Positions 8,197 through 17,933 of a stretch of 64,000 bases of DNA are shown one piece after another (positions within the stretch are counted from its first letter, which is position 1; every line of letters begins with the position of its first letter). The DNA comes from Belliella buryatensis. GTDB lineage: Bacteria > Bacteroidota > Bacteroidia > Cytophagales > Cyclobacteriaceae. The notes under the pieces are model-generated. The model was not told the DNA's origin. It saw only the letters and a list, made by a program, of their open reading frames with translations, and ran no database searches. The position numbers were made by a program, and so were the translations under genes. The stretch lies in NCBI RefSeq assembly GCF_900188245.1, contig NZ_FZOK01000009.1:1-64000 (forward strand). Direction: 5' to 3'.

Positions 8197-11127
8197 ATGA
8201 AAGTTTCTGCAGAGCAGCCATTTGAGATCGTATATTCTCTTTTTAGTCATGAGTTCCTTGGGCTCCTATTTGAATCTTTTGTGATTCAATTGGATGAAAA
8301 GGGCAGGCTTTCGCTGGCCAATCAGAATATTTCCTCTGTCAATGCCAAGGAATTTGAAGCCGGACTGGACGAAACCGATTATCAGCTGATCAAAATGATG
8401 GATGAAATGCAGCAAGATGCCATCACCAAAAAGCTGAACACCAAAAAACTCAAAGCCAAGGAATACCTCCGTAAAATCTACGATCCCAAAACTGGAAATA
8501 AAGCTGCTCAGGAAATGTTGGAGCTCAAACTTGAGGGTTTGAGGTCAAAAATCCTTCCCAAACTCAAGGGCAAGCGACTTTTTGAAATGGCCAATGATGG
8601 CAATCCTATCTGGAAGGAAATCTGCGTAATGCCAGAGCCTGCCACCGTACTTTTTCACTTTAGGAGGAATGAAGAAAACACCCATTACTTCCCCACCCTC
8701 AAATACCGAGGAGAGAAACTGGAATGGCAGTATAAAAACGCCTATTTGGTCTGTCATGAGCCTGCTTGGCTGGTGGCTGATGGTGCACTATACCATTTTG
8801 CTAAGGGTGTAGATGGAAAAAAACTCAGCCCTTTTCTCAACAAGAAATTTATTGTCATCCCCAAAAAGGTGGAGCAGCAATATTATGAGAAGTTTGTCAC
8901 CCAGCTAGTAGCTTCCTTTGATGTCTACGCCAAAGGCTTTGAGATCAAGGTAGAGCGCAATATTCCCGAACCTGTTCTCAGCCTGAGTGATTTGCCTGGC
9001 AGCCCTTCTATAGATCTATTTGGGAATAAGGAGGGAGATGGTGATGAGGATAAGATTGTCTTTGACCTGAAATTTCAATATGGAAATTATGCTTTCCGCT
9101 CAGATGACACTGCTCCCAATAATGTCAAACTGGAGCAAAATGGAGACGATTATACTTTCTACAAAGTAGTCCGTGATGGTGTCAAAGAAAAATCTTACGG
9201 AGATTACCTCAAGGACCTCGGTCTTCCTGTCAGGTCTTCTCGTTTTGCGCTGGAAAAGTCCAAGGCATTTGGCTGGATCAATTCCAATAGAGAAAAATTG
9301 GAAGAACAGGGCATTCGCATACAGCAGGCTACCAATGGTAAGGGAAAAAAATACTTTATCGGACATGCAGAAATATCCGTGGAAGTCACTGAAAACATCG
9401 ACTGGTTTGATGTAAATGCCCTGATCAAGTTCGGGTCCTACAAAATCCCTTTTGCCAAAATCCGAAAACTACTCTTACAGGGTAAGTCTGAGTTTGAGTT
9501 GCCCAATGGAGAGATTGCGGTAATTCCAGATTCTTGGTTTGTGAATTATACGGAGATTTTCGCTTTTCTAGAAGACAATGAAAAAGTCCATGAAGAGGCT
9601 TTGATGCTGAAGAAGCACCATATTGCTTTGGCACAGGAATTACAATCGAGCAACTTGGTTCAACTCACCATGAGTCGCAAGTTGGAGAAATTGAGGGATT
9701 TTTCACAAATAGAAGACTTTGACTTGCCAAGTACTTTCCATGGAGAGCTTCGTCCTTATCAAAAAGCTGGTTACAATTGGTTGAGATTTTTGAATGAATA
9801 CAGGTTTGGCGGTTGCTTGGCCGATGATATGGGTCTGGGTAAAACCGTGCAGACGCTGGCACTATTGGCTCACGAAAAAGAAGTGAACCCTGGAGCAACT
9901 TCCCTATTGGTCATGCCAACCTCCCTGATCTATAACTGGGAATTGGAGGCAAAGAAATTCACTCCTAACTTAAAAGTCCTTGTGTACACTGGCACGCAAA
10001 GAATCAAGGACAATACACGCTTTGCAAAATATGATTTGGTCTTGACTTCCTATGGAATCACCCGACTAGATGTGGATATCTTCAAAGGCTTTTATTTCAA
10101 CTATGTGATTCTCGACGAATCTCAAGCCATCAAGAATCCGGGTAGCATCATTGCTAAAGCTGTCTGCGAACTCAACTGCCGCCATAAATTAATTTTGACT
10201 GGTACTCCTGTAGAAAACGGCACCATGGATCTATGGTCTCAGATGAATTTTATCAACACGGGACTTTTGGGCAATCAAAACATGTTCAAGAAACAGTTTT
10301 TGCTTCCTATAGAAAAGAAAAATGACATGGATAAGGCGGCAAAGCTGCACGCCATGATCAAGCCTTTTATCATGCGAAGGTTAAAAACCCAAGTGGCTAC
10401 AGATCTACCTGAGAAGGTTATCAACGTAAAGTATTCATCCATGACAGAGTCTCAGGAAAAGGCTTACGAAGAGATTAAGAGTTATTACAGAGAGAAGATC
10501 GTCAGTGAGCTTTCTGTACCAGGGCTGAAAAATCAGCAGTTTACCCTACTGAGAGGCTTGACTCAGCTGAGACAAATCGCCAACCACCCTAGGCTGACCA
10601 ATAAGGATTATGTAGGGGATTCTGGGAAGCTAGAGGATGTGATTCACATGCTTCACGAGACTGCGAGTGAGGGGCACAAGGTGCTGGTGTTTAGCCAATT
10701 TGTGAGGCATTTGGGAATTGTGCGGGAATTTCTCGATCAAGAAGGAATCAAGTATGCCTACCTTGATGGTTCTACCAAGGACAGGCAAGCGCAGGTAAAA
10801 TCCTTCCAAGAAGATGAATCTGTTAAGATTTTCTTGATCTCCTTGAAGGCTGGAGGTGTCGGCTTGAACTTGACCAAGGCGGAATATGTATTCCTGCTTG
10901 ACCCCTGGTGGAATCCTGCCGTGGAAGCTCAAGCTATAGATCGAGCACATAGAATAGGTCAAGAAAATAAAGTGATCATCTATAAGTTTATCACCCGCAA
11001 TAGTGTAGAAGAAAAAATCATGGCTTTGCAAGAGCGAAAAATGGCGCTGGCAGGAGAACTGATCAGCACGGAAGAGAGCTTTATGAAGAGCCTCAACAAG
11101 GAAGATATTGAGGCATTGTTGGCATAG
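8197..11127 (+). CDS. SNF2-family DNA-dependent ATPase/helicase
   Basis: A 976-residue Swi2/Snf2-type protein. After a long N-terminal region of about 520 residues typical of bacterial SNF2 proteins, the ATPase core begins RPYQKAGYNWLRFL. It carries Walker A DDMGLGKTVQT (about residue 545), the Walker B variant VILDESQAIKN, LTGTPVENG (motif III) and the C-terminal RecA domain with YLDGSTKDRQAQV, SLKAGGVGLNLT and AHRIGQ (motif VI). Such proteins translocate on DNA and remodel protein-DNA complexes, for example RNA polymerase recycling by RapA. The specific target here is unknown. All helicase motifs look intact. Confidence 0.93.
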   Translation: MKVSAEQPFEIVYSLFSHEFLGLLFESFVIQLDEKGRLSLANQNISSVNAKEFEAGLDETDYQLIKMMDEMQQDAITKKLNTKKLKAKEYLRKIYDPKTGNKAAQEMLELKLEGLRSKILPKLKGKRLFEMANDGNPIWKEICVMPEPATVLFHFRRNEENTHYFPTLKYRGEKLEWQYKNAYLVCHEPAWLVADGALYHFAKGVDGKKLSPFLNKKFIVIPKKVEQQYYEKFVTQLVASFDVYAKGFEIKVERNIPEPVLSLSDLPGSPSIDLFGNKEGDGDEDKIVFDLKFQYGNYAFRSDDTAPNNVKLEQNGDDYTFYKVVRDGVKEKSYGDYLKDLGLPVRSSRFALEKSKAFGWINSNREKLEEQGIRIQQATNGKGKKYFIGHAEISVEVTENIDWFDVNALIKFGSYKIPFAKIRKLLLQGKSEFELPNGEIAVIPDSWFVNYTEIFAFLEDNEKVHEEALMLKKHHIALAQELQSSNLVQLTMSRKLEKLRDFSQIEDFDLPSTFHGELRPYQKAGYNWLRFLNEYRFGGCLADDMGLGKTVQTLALLAHEKEVNPGATSLLVMPTSLIYNWELEAKKFTPNLKVLVYTGTQRIKDNTRFAKYDLVLTSYGITRLDVDIFKGFYFNYVILDESQAIKNPGSIIAKAVCELNCRHKLILTGTPVENGTMDLWSQMNFINTGLLGNQNMFKKQFLLPIEKKNDMDKAAKLHAMIKPFIMRRLKTQVATDLPEKVINVKYSSMTESQEKAYEEIKSYYREKIVSELSVPGLKNQQFTLLRGLTQLRQIANHPRLTNKDYVGDSGKLEDVIHMLHETASEGHKVLVFSQFVRHLGIVREFLDQEGIKYAYLDGSTKDRQAQVKSFQEDESVKIFLISLKAGGVGLNLTKAEYVFLLDPWWNPAVEAQAIDRAHRIGQENKVIIYKFITRNSVEEKIMALQERKMALAGELISTEESFMKSLNKEDIEALLA

Positions 11128-11142
11128 AATGCTTTATTAATT

Positions 11143-11982
11143 GTGGATAAGTTTGCCAAAATATACCATTATTTCAATGTCTTATCCTTAGATGTAGTCT
11201 TGGGTGCTTTGGCTGGCATGTACTTTTTTGCCCATCTGCTTGGCGTCAAATTGAATCAGGAAGTTTACTTGTTGCTAGCGTTGACGGTGTGGATTATCTA
11301 CACCTTAGATCATTTGATGGATGCTATGAAAGCCAAAGGAGGTCCAAGTTCATTGAGACATGCTTTTCATTTAAAGCATAGAAGAGTCATTCAATCCTTC
11401 CTGATTTTAGCTTTTGTGTTTGTAGTTATCCTGCTCTTTTGGAAAAAAGACCTACATATCTTGATTAAGCCAGGTTTGATCTTAGCTTTCAGTTTGGCAC
11501 TTGTGTTGGGTTTGGTCATTATGTTGAAAAAGCGTCTGGCATTCTTGAAAGAATTTTTGATTGCTACCTTTTATGTGTTGGGAATAGCGCTGGCTCCATT
11601 TGTCTATGTGGATAAGTTGATACCTGTAGAAACCTACTACATAGCTGGCTTTTACTTTCTTATCGCCTATATCAATTTGCTGGTTCTATCCCAAATGGAT
11701 AGGGCTATAGATCAAAAAGATGGGTATGGGTCAGTAAGCATGTGGCTCAATGAAAAAATGCTCAGCCGTATGATTCTTCTATTGATTGGTGTTGCTTTAC
11801 TGTATGGATTGATGCTATTAGTTTTCCTCCGTTCCTACTATCACATTTACACTGGGATCTTGCTGATGATACTTTTTATCCATTTGGAATCTTTTTTAAA
11901 GTCCAGCAGCAATGAATTGAGCAAAAGGAGGATGATGGAGTTGAGTTTTGTATTGCCCTTTTTGCTTGTACTTTTCTTGTAA
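11143..11982 (+). CDS. Multi-pass membrane protein, UbiA-like
   Basis: About 279 residues with seven to nine hydrophobic helices. The segment IIYTLDHLMDAMKAKG early in the protein has the Asp-x-x-x-Asp spacing seen in the first conserved loop of UbiA prenyltransferases, and MDRAIDQKDGYGS could be the second Asp-rich loop. That makes a distant UbiA-type enzyme plausible but not proven. It starts with GTG 16 bases after the helicase stop, so they may share a transcript. Its substrate cannot be named. Confidence 0.65.
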   Translation: MDKFAKIYHYFNVLSLDVVLGALAGMYFFAHLLGVKLNQEVYLLLALTVWIIYTLDHLMDAMKAKGGPSSLRHAFHLKHRRVIQSFLILAFVFVVILLFWKKDLHILIKPGLILAFSLALVLGLVIMLKKRLAFLKEFLIATFYVLGIALAPFVYVDKLIPVETYYIAGFYFLIAYINLLVLSQMDRAIDQKDGYGSVSMWLNEKMLSRMILLLIGVALLYGLMLLVFLRSYYHIYTGILLMILFIHLESFLKSSSNELSKRRMMELSFVLPFLLVLFL

Positions 11983-12030
11983 CATTTGAGATATTCACTA
12001 CATTTATAAGTATAGACTAATCTCAAAAAC

Positions 12031-12174
12031 ATGAAACAACTCTTCCTACTATTAGGCATCAAGTCTGTAATTTTTCATGAGGACTATTATGTTGAAATGA
12101 CTGCAACTAAGATTGAGCCTAAGAAGTTGGAACAAGCCCTGTTTGATATTGAAAAAATCTTAGAAATCAACTAA
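12031..12174 (+). CDS. 47-residue small protein before the ABC cluster
   Basis: A short frame from ATG at 12031 with a hydrophobic N-terminus (MKQLFLLLGIKSVIF) followed by an acidic/basic helical tail ending KKLEQALFDIEKILEIN. It lies four bases before the next gene and shares its direction, which supports it being translated. It could be a small cytoplasmic partner, a peptide substrate or a regulator of the ABC unit. No family is recognised. Confidence 0.5.
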   Translation: MKQLFLLLGIKSVIFHEDYYVEMTATKIEPKKLEQALFDIEKILEIN

Positions 12175-12177
12175 ACT

Positions 12178-12498
12178 ATGACGAGTACCAAGTCAGTATA
12201 CAAGCAATTTAGAGTCCTCAAAACGTTTTATAGTTTTTTTGCGCCAGCAAGTCTTACTTTGACTGTGGTTTGTTGGTCAGTTATTTATTTCTCTGGCCTT
12301 GCTGCATTTGGACTGCTTTTTTGGCTGAAGGTACTGACTTTAGGTTTGATCTATTTTTTCGTAAATGAAGACATTAGTAGACATTTTTATTATTTCCAAA
12401 ATCTTGGTTATAGTAGAAAGCAATTGTGGGCTTGGAGCCTAGGTTTTGACTTTGGGCTTTTCATCATTGGCTATTTGATCATACTATGGATAGGATAA
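12178..12498 (+). CDS. Small membrane protein with the ABC ATPase
   Basis: A 106-residue protein with about three transmembrane helices (roughly 22-40, 45-62 and 85-105). The basic loop between helices two and three contains the stretch NEDISRHFYYFQNLGYSRKQLW. The 3' end overlaps the ABC ATPase gene by 13 bases, so the products are probably coupled. It is too short for a normal ABC permease and would have to oligomerise or play an accessory role. The NLGYSRKQLW segment resembles coupling regions of ABC-2 type permeases, but this is only an impression. Confidence 0.7.
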   Translation: MTSTKSVYKQFRVLKTFYSFFAPASLTLTVVCWSVIYFSGLAAFGLLFWLKVLTLGLIYFFVNEDISRHFYYFQNLGYSRKQLWAWSLGFDFGLFIIGYLIILWIG

Positions 12499-13154
12499 AT
12501 CACGTCTTAGAAGTAGATGGCGTATTGCTGAATTACGGAACAAATAGGGTATTACAAAACATTTACTTGAAATGTCAAACAGGACAGGTAACTGGACTAC
12601 TTGGTAGAAATGGTTGCGGCAAATCTTCTCTCATGAGGATCATGTTTGGTGAACCAATAGCTATGGATAAGTCAGTAAGAATTGATGGAATGAGCCTCTT
12701 AGGTGAATATAGGCATCCTAGTGACATGAGATATCTCCCACAACAGAAATTTATCCCCAATAAACTATCCCTTGATCGGGTATTAGCAGACTTTGAGTTG
12801 GAAAAATCTGAGTTGATTGCCTACTTTCCTGAGTTTGGGAATTTCCCAAATTTGACAATCAACCAGCTATCGGGTGGTTGGCAAAGAATATTAGAGGTGT
12901 ATCTTATACTAAGATCAAAAAGTAAGTTTGTCTTATTGGACGAGCCTTTTACGCATATTATGCCACTCCATGTAGAGACAATCAAAGATTTGATCCTACA
13001 AGAAAAACCCAATAAGGGTATTTTGATCTCTGACCATTTGTATCAACATACCATGGATATCTCTGACCAAGTTTATATGATCAATAATGGTAGGTCATTC
13101 CCTATCAAAAGTGTCGAAGAACTTCATGATCAAGGATACATTAGGGCGTGCTGA
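12486..13154 (+). CDS. ABC transporter ATP-binding protein
   Basis: A 222-residue nucleotide-binding subunit: Walker A GRNGCGKSS, signature QLSGGWQRI, Walker B KFVLLDEPF, and His switch near LISDHLYQHTM. After Walker B the usual Glu is present (DEPF). It overlaps the small membrane protein gene and no full-length permease lies nearby. The last codons (RAC, stop) are supplied by a MITE-like insertion. Without the insert the frame would read through the duplicated target TACATTA to end QGYIRLG. The catalytic domain is unaffected. Confidence 0.9.
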   Translation: MDRINHVLEVDGVLLNYGTNRVLQNIYLKCQTGQVTGLLGRNGCGKSSLMRIMFGEPIAMDKSVRIDGMSLLGEYRHPSDMRYLPQQKFIPNKLSLDRVLADFELEKSELIAYFPEFGNFPNLTINQLSGGWQRILEVYLILRSKSKFVLLDEPFTHIMPLHVETIKDLILQEKPNKGILISDHLYQHTMDISDQVYMINNGRSFPIKSVEELHDQGYIRAC

Positions 13155-13407
13155 AAAACGCCAAATAGAGCATAAATTCTTAAAATTGTCAAGAATATCT
13201 CAATTAACAAGTATTATCTTTTTAAGCGGGTGCAAGCTTAATCAACGATCTAGCTTGATTTCCGTGCTCCTTAAAATTTCAAAACTCGAAATTTTAAGGC
13301 TAGCCTCAGGCATACCATCTTCTTCATTGGGCTCATTCGAAGTATAAGCATACATCTTCATTCGCCCGCTTTGAACCTGGCATACCTGAGACTTTTTCAG
13401 CAAGCCC
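13144..13407. mobile_element. 264-bp MITE-like element with 7-bp target duplication
   Basis: The left end is GGGCGTGCTGAAAAAC and the inverted right end GGGCTTGCTGAAAAAG, matching at 14 of the first 15 positions. The element is flanked by perfect direct repeats TACATTA at 13137-13143 and 13408-13414. Inside is a 12-bp stem, CCTTAAAATTTC/GAAATTTTAAGG, at 13269-13299. No transposase is encoded; the longest inner frame is about 54 codons on the minus strand. Size, inverted ends and target duplication fit a non-autonomous element moved by a transposase elsewhere. Confidence 0.85.
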
Positions 13408-13449
13408 TACATTAGGTTGGGCTAGGGTTATTGTCACCCTCCAAGCTCC

Positions 13450-14793
13450 TCAATATTGCCTATTCTTTACAATCAAACCTTGAATGATTGTGTCAAAATA
13501 AGCTCCATTTCCTGGACCAAACCAATTCATGGCACTGACTTCATGATAGTCATAATCGTAATATTCATCTGGAGTAATGTATCCTATATATGAGCCATTG
13601 AATGTTGTGACCATCAAATTTAATCCGTGACTTTTTGCCAAAACTTCCCAACCTGCCATCCATACGCCTGATATTTCTCCACTACTACTGATCAATAGTG
13701 TATTCCCAATCAAGACCACATCAAAATGTGGCTTGATCTCTCCAAATGCAAAGTTGAACAAGGCTGGCTTCAATTTTATATTTTTCCCAAGGCGATATTG
13801 AGGCTTACGCAATTCAATTGGAAGCAATGTAAATGACAGGCGATTCGAATTGACTAAAGTCAATCTTTTTACATGCTTCAAAGATTGTTGATAAAGTGCA
13901 TCGGCGTAAGCCTTCGTGTCTTCAGGCAAATTTCCAGGTCTATTTGGTCCATGACTACCAACAGTACCAGCAGCAAACAATGCAAAATCATAGATTTGAC
14001 TTTCTAGGTTTTCCATCAAGTAATGTGGATAATCTCCGGAAAGCCCCATAAAGTTCCTTGCCAATGTGGTGGAGTGGGCACTAAAAGTTAGAAATGTACC
14101 TCTTTTTCCGTCTTTTTTCTGAAAGATCAATTGTCGTACATAAGGGTCTACAGGGTCTTCCCTGACAAATCTATTGTAAACAAGCGTGTCAGTCTCTGCG
14201 ATTTGGAAGTTGATAAAGGCTGTATCTTGTTCCACCAAAGCCATCTGTAAACCTTCCAAGGTCTGCTCAGTTAAAAAATCCACAATTTCCTGATCAAAAC
14301 CACCAAAGGCAAGTTTGCCCATCAAACCTGGAATATATCCTCCAATTCCACTATGCGTGTGGGTAGCTGTGAAATACAAGTTATCCACAGGAAGCTTTGA
14401 TTTATTGACAGCCTCTCTGATACTCGCTGCCAAATAGGGGTGAATAATTAAAAGTTCATAATTGAGAAATGCGATGTTTTGCTCACCATTTCCTATAATT
14501 AGAGACCGAATGAAACTGCTATCTTGAACAAATTCATAATTCCCTCTTGGTGCATACCCAACCAAGGAAGCCCCTTTCTCTGGGGTAGCATTGACTTTTG
14601 ACCAGCCTACAAACCAAGTGGTACCATCGCTGATATCAGGTGTCAGACTATCTAGTTGAGCAAGCGTGTTGATATAAAACCTCTGATGCTCAATAGGACT
14701 TCTGTCTATGCTATCTGTCAGGCTAATTGCCAGGAGCAAGACGATAAAAATCGCTATAAAAACACCTGAAACAGCTTTTTGGAATTTTGCCAT
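13450..14793 (-). CDS. Neutral/alkaline ceramidase-like protein
   Basis: About 447 residues with an N-terminal membrane anchor or uncleaved signal (VSGVFIAIFIVLLLAISLT). The body resembles the N-terminal catalytic domain of neutral/non-lysosomal ceramidases: FTATHTHSGIGGYIPG gives the His-x-His metal ligands, with a further LTFSAHSTTL and LSGDYP in the expected order. These zinc amidases cleave N-acyl sphingoids. A role on sphingolipid- or sulfonolipid-like amides is possible in Bacteroidota but is inference. The ATG at 14793 is preferred over a GTG 12 bases upstream. The next gene on the strand, purM, ends about 30 bases upstream. Confidence 0.8.
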   Translation of the reverse strand: MAKFQKAVSGVFIAIFIVLLLAISLTDSIDRSPIEHQRFYINTLAQLDSLTPDISDGTTWFVGWSKVNATPEKGASLVGYAPRGNYEFVQDSSFIRSLIIGNGEQNIAFLNYELLIIHPYLAASIREAVNKSKLPVDNLYFTATHTHSGIGGYIPGLMGKLAFGGFDQEIVDFLTEQTLEGLQMALVEQDTAFINFQIAETDTLVYNRFVREDPVDPYVRQLIFQKKDGKRGTFLTFSAHSTTLARNFMGLSGDYPHYLMENLESQIYDFALFAAGTVGSHGPNRPGNLPEDTKAYADALYQQSLKHVKRLTLVNSNRLSFTLLPIELRKPQYRLGKNIKLKPALFNFAFGEIKPHFDVVLIGNTLLISSSGEISGVWMAGWEVLAKSHGLNLMVTTFNGSYIGYITPDEYYDYDYHEVSAMNWFGPGNGAYFDTIIQGLIVKNRQY

Positions 14794-14824
14794 AGACTTA
14801 TCCACATCTCCATTTCAGAAGATT

Positions 14825-15991
14825 TTATTCGTATTCATAAGTCCCGTGTGCACCTTGCACAGTTACTTTCTTCCCTTCATGAGGAGTAACTCTACCTATG
14901 ATTTTAGCTTCTACGCCAAAGCCCTCAGCAATATCAATGATCTCTTCCGCATAGCGCTCTTCTAGATAGATTTCCATACGATGTCCCATATTGAAGACCT
15001 TATACATTTCCTTCCAGTCAGTTTTACTTTCTTCTTGGATTATTTTGAATAAAGGCGGCGTTTCAAAAAGATTATCCTTCATCACATGTACATTATCCAC
15101 AAAATGAAGCACTTTGGTCTGTGCGCCTCCACTACAATGAACGATTCCGTGAATCTGCGGTCTAAGGTACTTGAGGACATCAACCATGATCGGCGCATAA
15201 GTTCGTGTAGGTGAAAGCACTAGTTTGCCGATATCCACAGCAGTGCCAGGAGCAGGGTCCGTAAGGTTGTATTTCCCTGAATACACCAAGTCATCTGGAA
15301 CTGCGGGATCAAAGCTTTCAGGATAATTAGTTTTCAAGACTTTTGAAAACACATCATGGCGCGCAGAAGTGAGGCCATTGCTGCCCATACCGCCATTGTA
15401 TTCAGTTTCATAGGTAGCTTGTCCATAGGAGGAAAGTCCTACGATGACATCTCCGCCCCGAATTTTGTCATTGGAGATTACTTCGTCCCTTCGCATTCTA
15501 CAAGTGACCGTACTATCCACGATGATGGTTCTCACCAAATCACCCACATCGGCTGTTTCACCACCAGTAAGTACCACATTTACACCATTATCTCTGAGCA
15601 TTTGGAGCACTTCTTCTGTGCCATTGATGATGGCTGATATCACTTCCCCAGGTACAAGGTTTTTATTTCTACCGATGGTTGATGAAACGAGGATATTGTT
15701 GATCGCCCCGACGCAAAGCAAGTCATCTGTATTCATGATGATCGCGTCTTGGGCAATACCTTTCCATACGCTCAGGTCGCCTGTTTCCTTCCAATACATG
15801 TATGCAAGAGCGGATTTTGTTCCGGCTCCATCTGCGTGCATGATGTTACAGAATTCGGGGTCATTCCCTAAAGTGTCTTCGACGATTTTACAGAAAGCTT
15901 TCGGATAAAGGCCTTTGTCAAGCTTGGAAATTGCTTGGTGTACATCTTCTTTGGAGGCAGAAACACCACGCTGCATATACCTTTCGTTCAT
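14825..15991 (-). CDS. purM: Phosphoribosylformylglycinamidine cyclo-ligase (PurM)
   Basis: A 388-residue AIR synthase-family enzyme that converts FGAM to AIR in purine synthesis. The start MNERYMQRGVSASKEDVHQA leads into the PurM N-terminal domain with IMHADGAGTKSALAY, DDLLCVGA and VVLTGGETADVGD, the ATP and substrate loops. It is longer than the enterobacterial enzyme (about 345), as is usual in Bacteroidota. Two further purine genes, purK and purE, lie 2 kb away on the other strand, so the region is a loose purine neighbourhood and not an operon. Confidence 0.9.
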   Translation of the reverse strand: MNERYMQRGVSASKEDVHQAISKLDKGLYPKAFCKIVEDTLGNDPEFCNIMHADGAGTKSALAYMYWKETGDLSVWKGIAQDAIIMNTDDLLCVGAINNILVSSTIGRNKNLVPGEVISAIINGTEEVLQMLRDNGVNVVLTGGETADVGDLVRTIIVDSTVTCRMRRDEVISNDKIRGGDVIVGLSSYGQATYETEYNGGMGSNGLTSARHDVFSKVLKTNYPESFDPAVPDDLVYSGKYNLTDPAPGTAVDIGKLVLSPTRTYAPIMVDVLKYLRPQIHGIVHCSGGAQTKVLHFVDNVHVMKDNLFETPPLFKIIQEESKTDWKEMYKVFNMGHRMEIYLEERYAEEIIDIAEGFGVEAKIIGRVTPHEGKKVTVQGAHGTYEYE

Positions 15992-16104
15992 TGGGGCTAA
16001 TGGGGTTGGTTATATGGAAGACAAAGGTAAGGAATATCAAGGGGAAAGGAATGAAATTTTTGATCAGAAGGACACAAATGGATTATAAAGTCTAATTTTA
16101 CAAG

Positions 16105-17865
16105 ATGATTACAGAGATTGATTTTGAATTACTACAAAAAGAGCTTGCTCAGGCAAAGAAGAAAGCTACTGCCTTATCCTTGATCCGCTTGTTCCTATTT
16201 TTTCTGATTTTGGCGATTGCAATTGTTGGATTGAGCGAAATCAGACTCTTGCTTTTGAGCCTACCAGTTGCTTTAGGATTTTTTGTGTTTTTGATCATTC
16301 AGTTTAATCAACAAAAAGACAAGGAAGCCTTCATCAAACAATTGATGCAAATGGAGCTTGAAGCAAAGAAAAGAAAGGCTCGTGACCTCAATCTTTTCCG
16401 CTCTGGCGAGCGATATCAAGACAAAAACCACCCTTTTGCTAACGACTTAGATCTATTTGGAGAGCATTCTCTATTTCAATTGCTAAATCATACCGTCAAT
16501 CAGGAAGGGGAATCCCTATTGGTGGATTGGATGAAAAGTCCCATCAATTCGGTCAAGGCCAAAGTAAGATTTGAGGCGATCAAAGAGTTAAGTGAAAAGC
16601 AACAATTTTTGAAAAAATTTGAGGCTTTGGGACGAGCATTTATTGGAAAAGAAAAATCAAAAAAGGACTTTTACCATTGGTTGGAAAAACCACAGATATG
16701 GAAATCTTGGCAATTCCTTCCCATGATTCTTGGCCCAATTGGGGGTCTAGGTATACTGGCAGGAACATTGTTTTTTGAGTTGCCTTATGGTTGGATTGGG
16801 GTTTGGATCATCCTAGGCATGGTATTTTTGGGTTTGGTTTTTCAATCGCTTCAAGAAGCTGCGCAAGTCATGCCTAACGAAGGGGATGTTAAAACTTTCG
16901 GACTTTGGTCCGCTATTTTGGTAAATGAAAAGTTTGAGGGTGCTTATCTAAAGCGCTTACAGCATGATTTCAAAAATCAAGAAGTAGCAGCACCAGAGGT
17001 TTTGAAGTCGCTAGAACAAAAGACCTTTATGATCCAAAACAGGTTCAATTTGGTCTATCTGATATTTAATCTACTTTTTTGGACAGACTTTTTTTTGTGG
17101 TGGAGGCTGCTGGTTTGGAAAAATAAGAATGCACAATACTTACAAACTTGGGAAGGCTCCCTTACAGAATGGCAGGTATTGATTTCCTTAGGAGCTTTTA
17201 CTTCAGAAGAGGGCTTGGTTCAAACCATTGACTGGACAAATGAAGACTTGATTGAGGTAAAAAACATCAAACACCCGCTACTTCATCCAGAGAAAGCTGT
17301 TGGAAATGATTTTAGTATGGATGCTAAAAACCAGATTGTCCTTCTAACGGGAGCCAATATGTCGGGAAAAACCACCTTTATGCGTACTTTGGGAATTAAC
17401 TTAGTCTTGGTAAACTTGGGTTTGAGTCCGTTTGCTTCATTTTTCCGTTGTGGTCATTTTCAATTATTCACCAGCATGCGCAATAGTGACAACCTAGGAG
17501 AAAGTGTAAGTTCTTTTTATGCTGAGTTGGCAAGAATAAAGTTACTTTTAGATACTGCTTCAGAGGGTATCAAAGTCTTTTTCCTGTTAGATGAAATATT
17601 GAAAGGAACCAATACTGAGGATCGCATCATGGGTTCGGAAGCTCTGATCAAACAGTTGGCGGCCGCAGGGGGGAAAGGAATTATTTCAACCCATGACATC
17701 GAATTGAGTACTTTAGAATCAAAACTTAAGTATTTGAAAAACAAAAGTTTCCACTCTGAAATCTTAGATCAAGAGATTCATTTTGACTATACGATCAAGG
17801 ATGGACCCTGTCCAAGTTTCAATGCTCACAAATTAATGGAGCTAATGGGTATAAGGTTCAGTTGA
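16105..17865 (+). CDS. Membrane-anchored MutS-like ATPase
   Basis: A 586-residue protein whose C-terminal half is a MutS domain V ATPase: Walker A GANMSGKTTFMR (about residue 415), SVSSFYAELARIK, Walker B FFLLDEILKGTN and STHDIELS. The N-terminus has two hydrophobic helices (about 24-65) and another pair lies near 200-245 with another near 315-335. The mismatch-recognition domain of MutS is absent. Such proteins are common in Bacteroidota and their role in DNA repair is unproven. It is transcribed alone. Confidence 0.85.
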   Translation: MITEIDFELLQKELAQAKKKATALSLIRLFLFFLILAIAIVGLSEIRLLLLSLPVALGFFVFLIIQFNQQKDKEAFIKQLMQMELEAKKRKARDLNLFRSGERYQDKNHPFANDLDLFGEHSLFQLLNHTVNQEGESLLVDWMKSPINSVKAKVRFEAIKELSEKQQFLKKFEALGRAFIGKEKSKKDFYHWLEKPQIWKSWQFLPMILGPIGGLGILAGTLFFELPYGWIGVWIILGMVFLGLVFQSLQEAAQVMPNEGDVKTFGLWSAILVNEKFEGAYLKRLQHDFKNQEVAAPEVLKSLEQKTFMIQNRFNLVYLIFNLLFWTDFFLWWRLLVWKNKNAQYLQTWEGSLTEWQVLISLGAFTSEEGLVQTIDWTNEDLIEVKNIKHPLLHPEKAVGNDFSMDAKNQIVLLTGANMSGKTTFMRTLGINLVLVNLGLSPFASFFRCGHFQLFTSMRNSDNLGESVSSFYAELARIKLLLDTASEGIKVFFLLDEILKGTNTEDRIMGSEALIKQLAAAGGKGIISTHDIELSTLESKLKYLKNKSFHSEILDQEIHFDYTIKDGPCPSFNAHKLMELMGIRFS

Positions 17866-17933
17866 TTTGTAGGTGTTGGCATAGTAGTTGTTTAACCATA
17901 AGAAAATCAATTATTTACTTAAACCAACTAGCT

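Noticed and set aside
13155-13407. Small frames inside the 264-bp insertion as genes
   Set aside because: The longest is about 54 codons, without start signals, inside a non-autonomous element.
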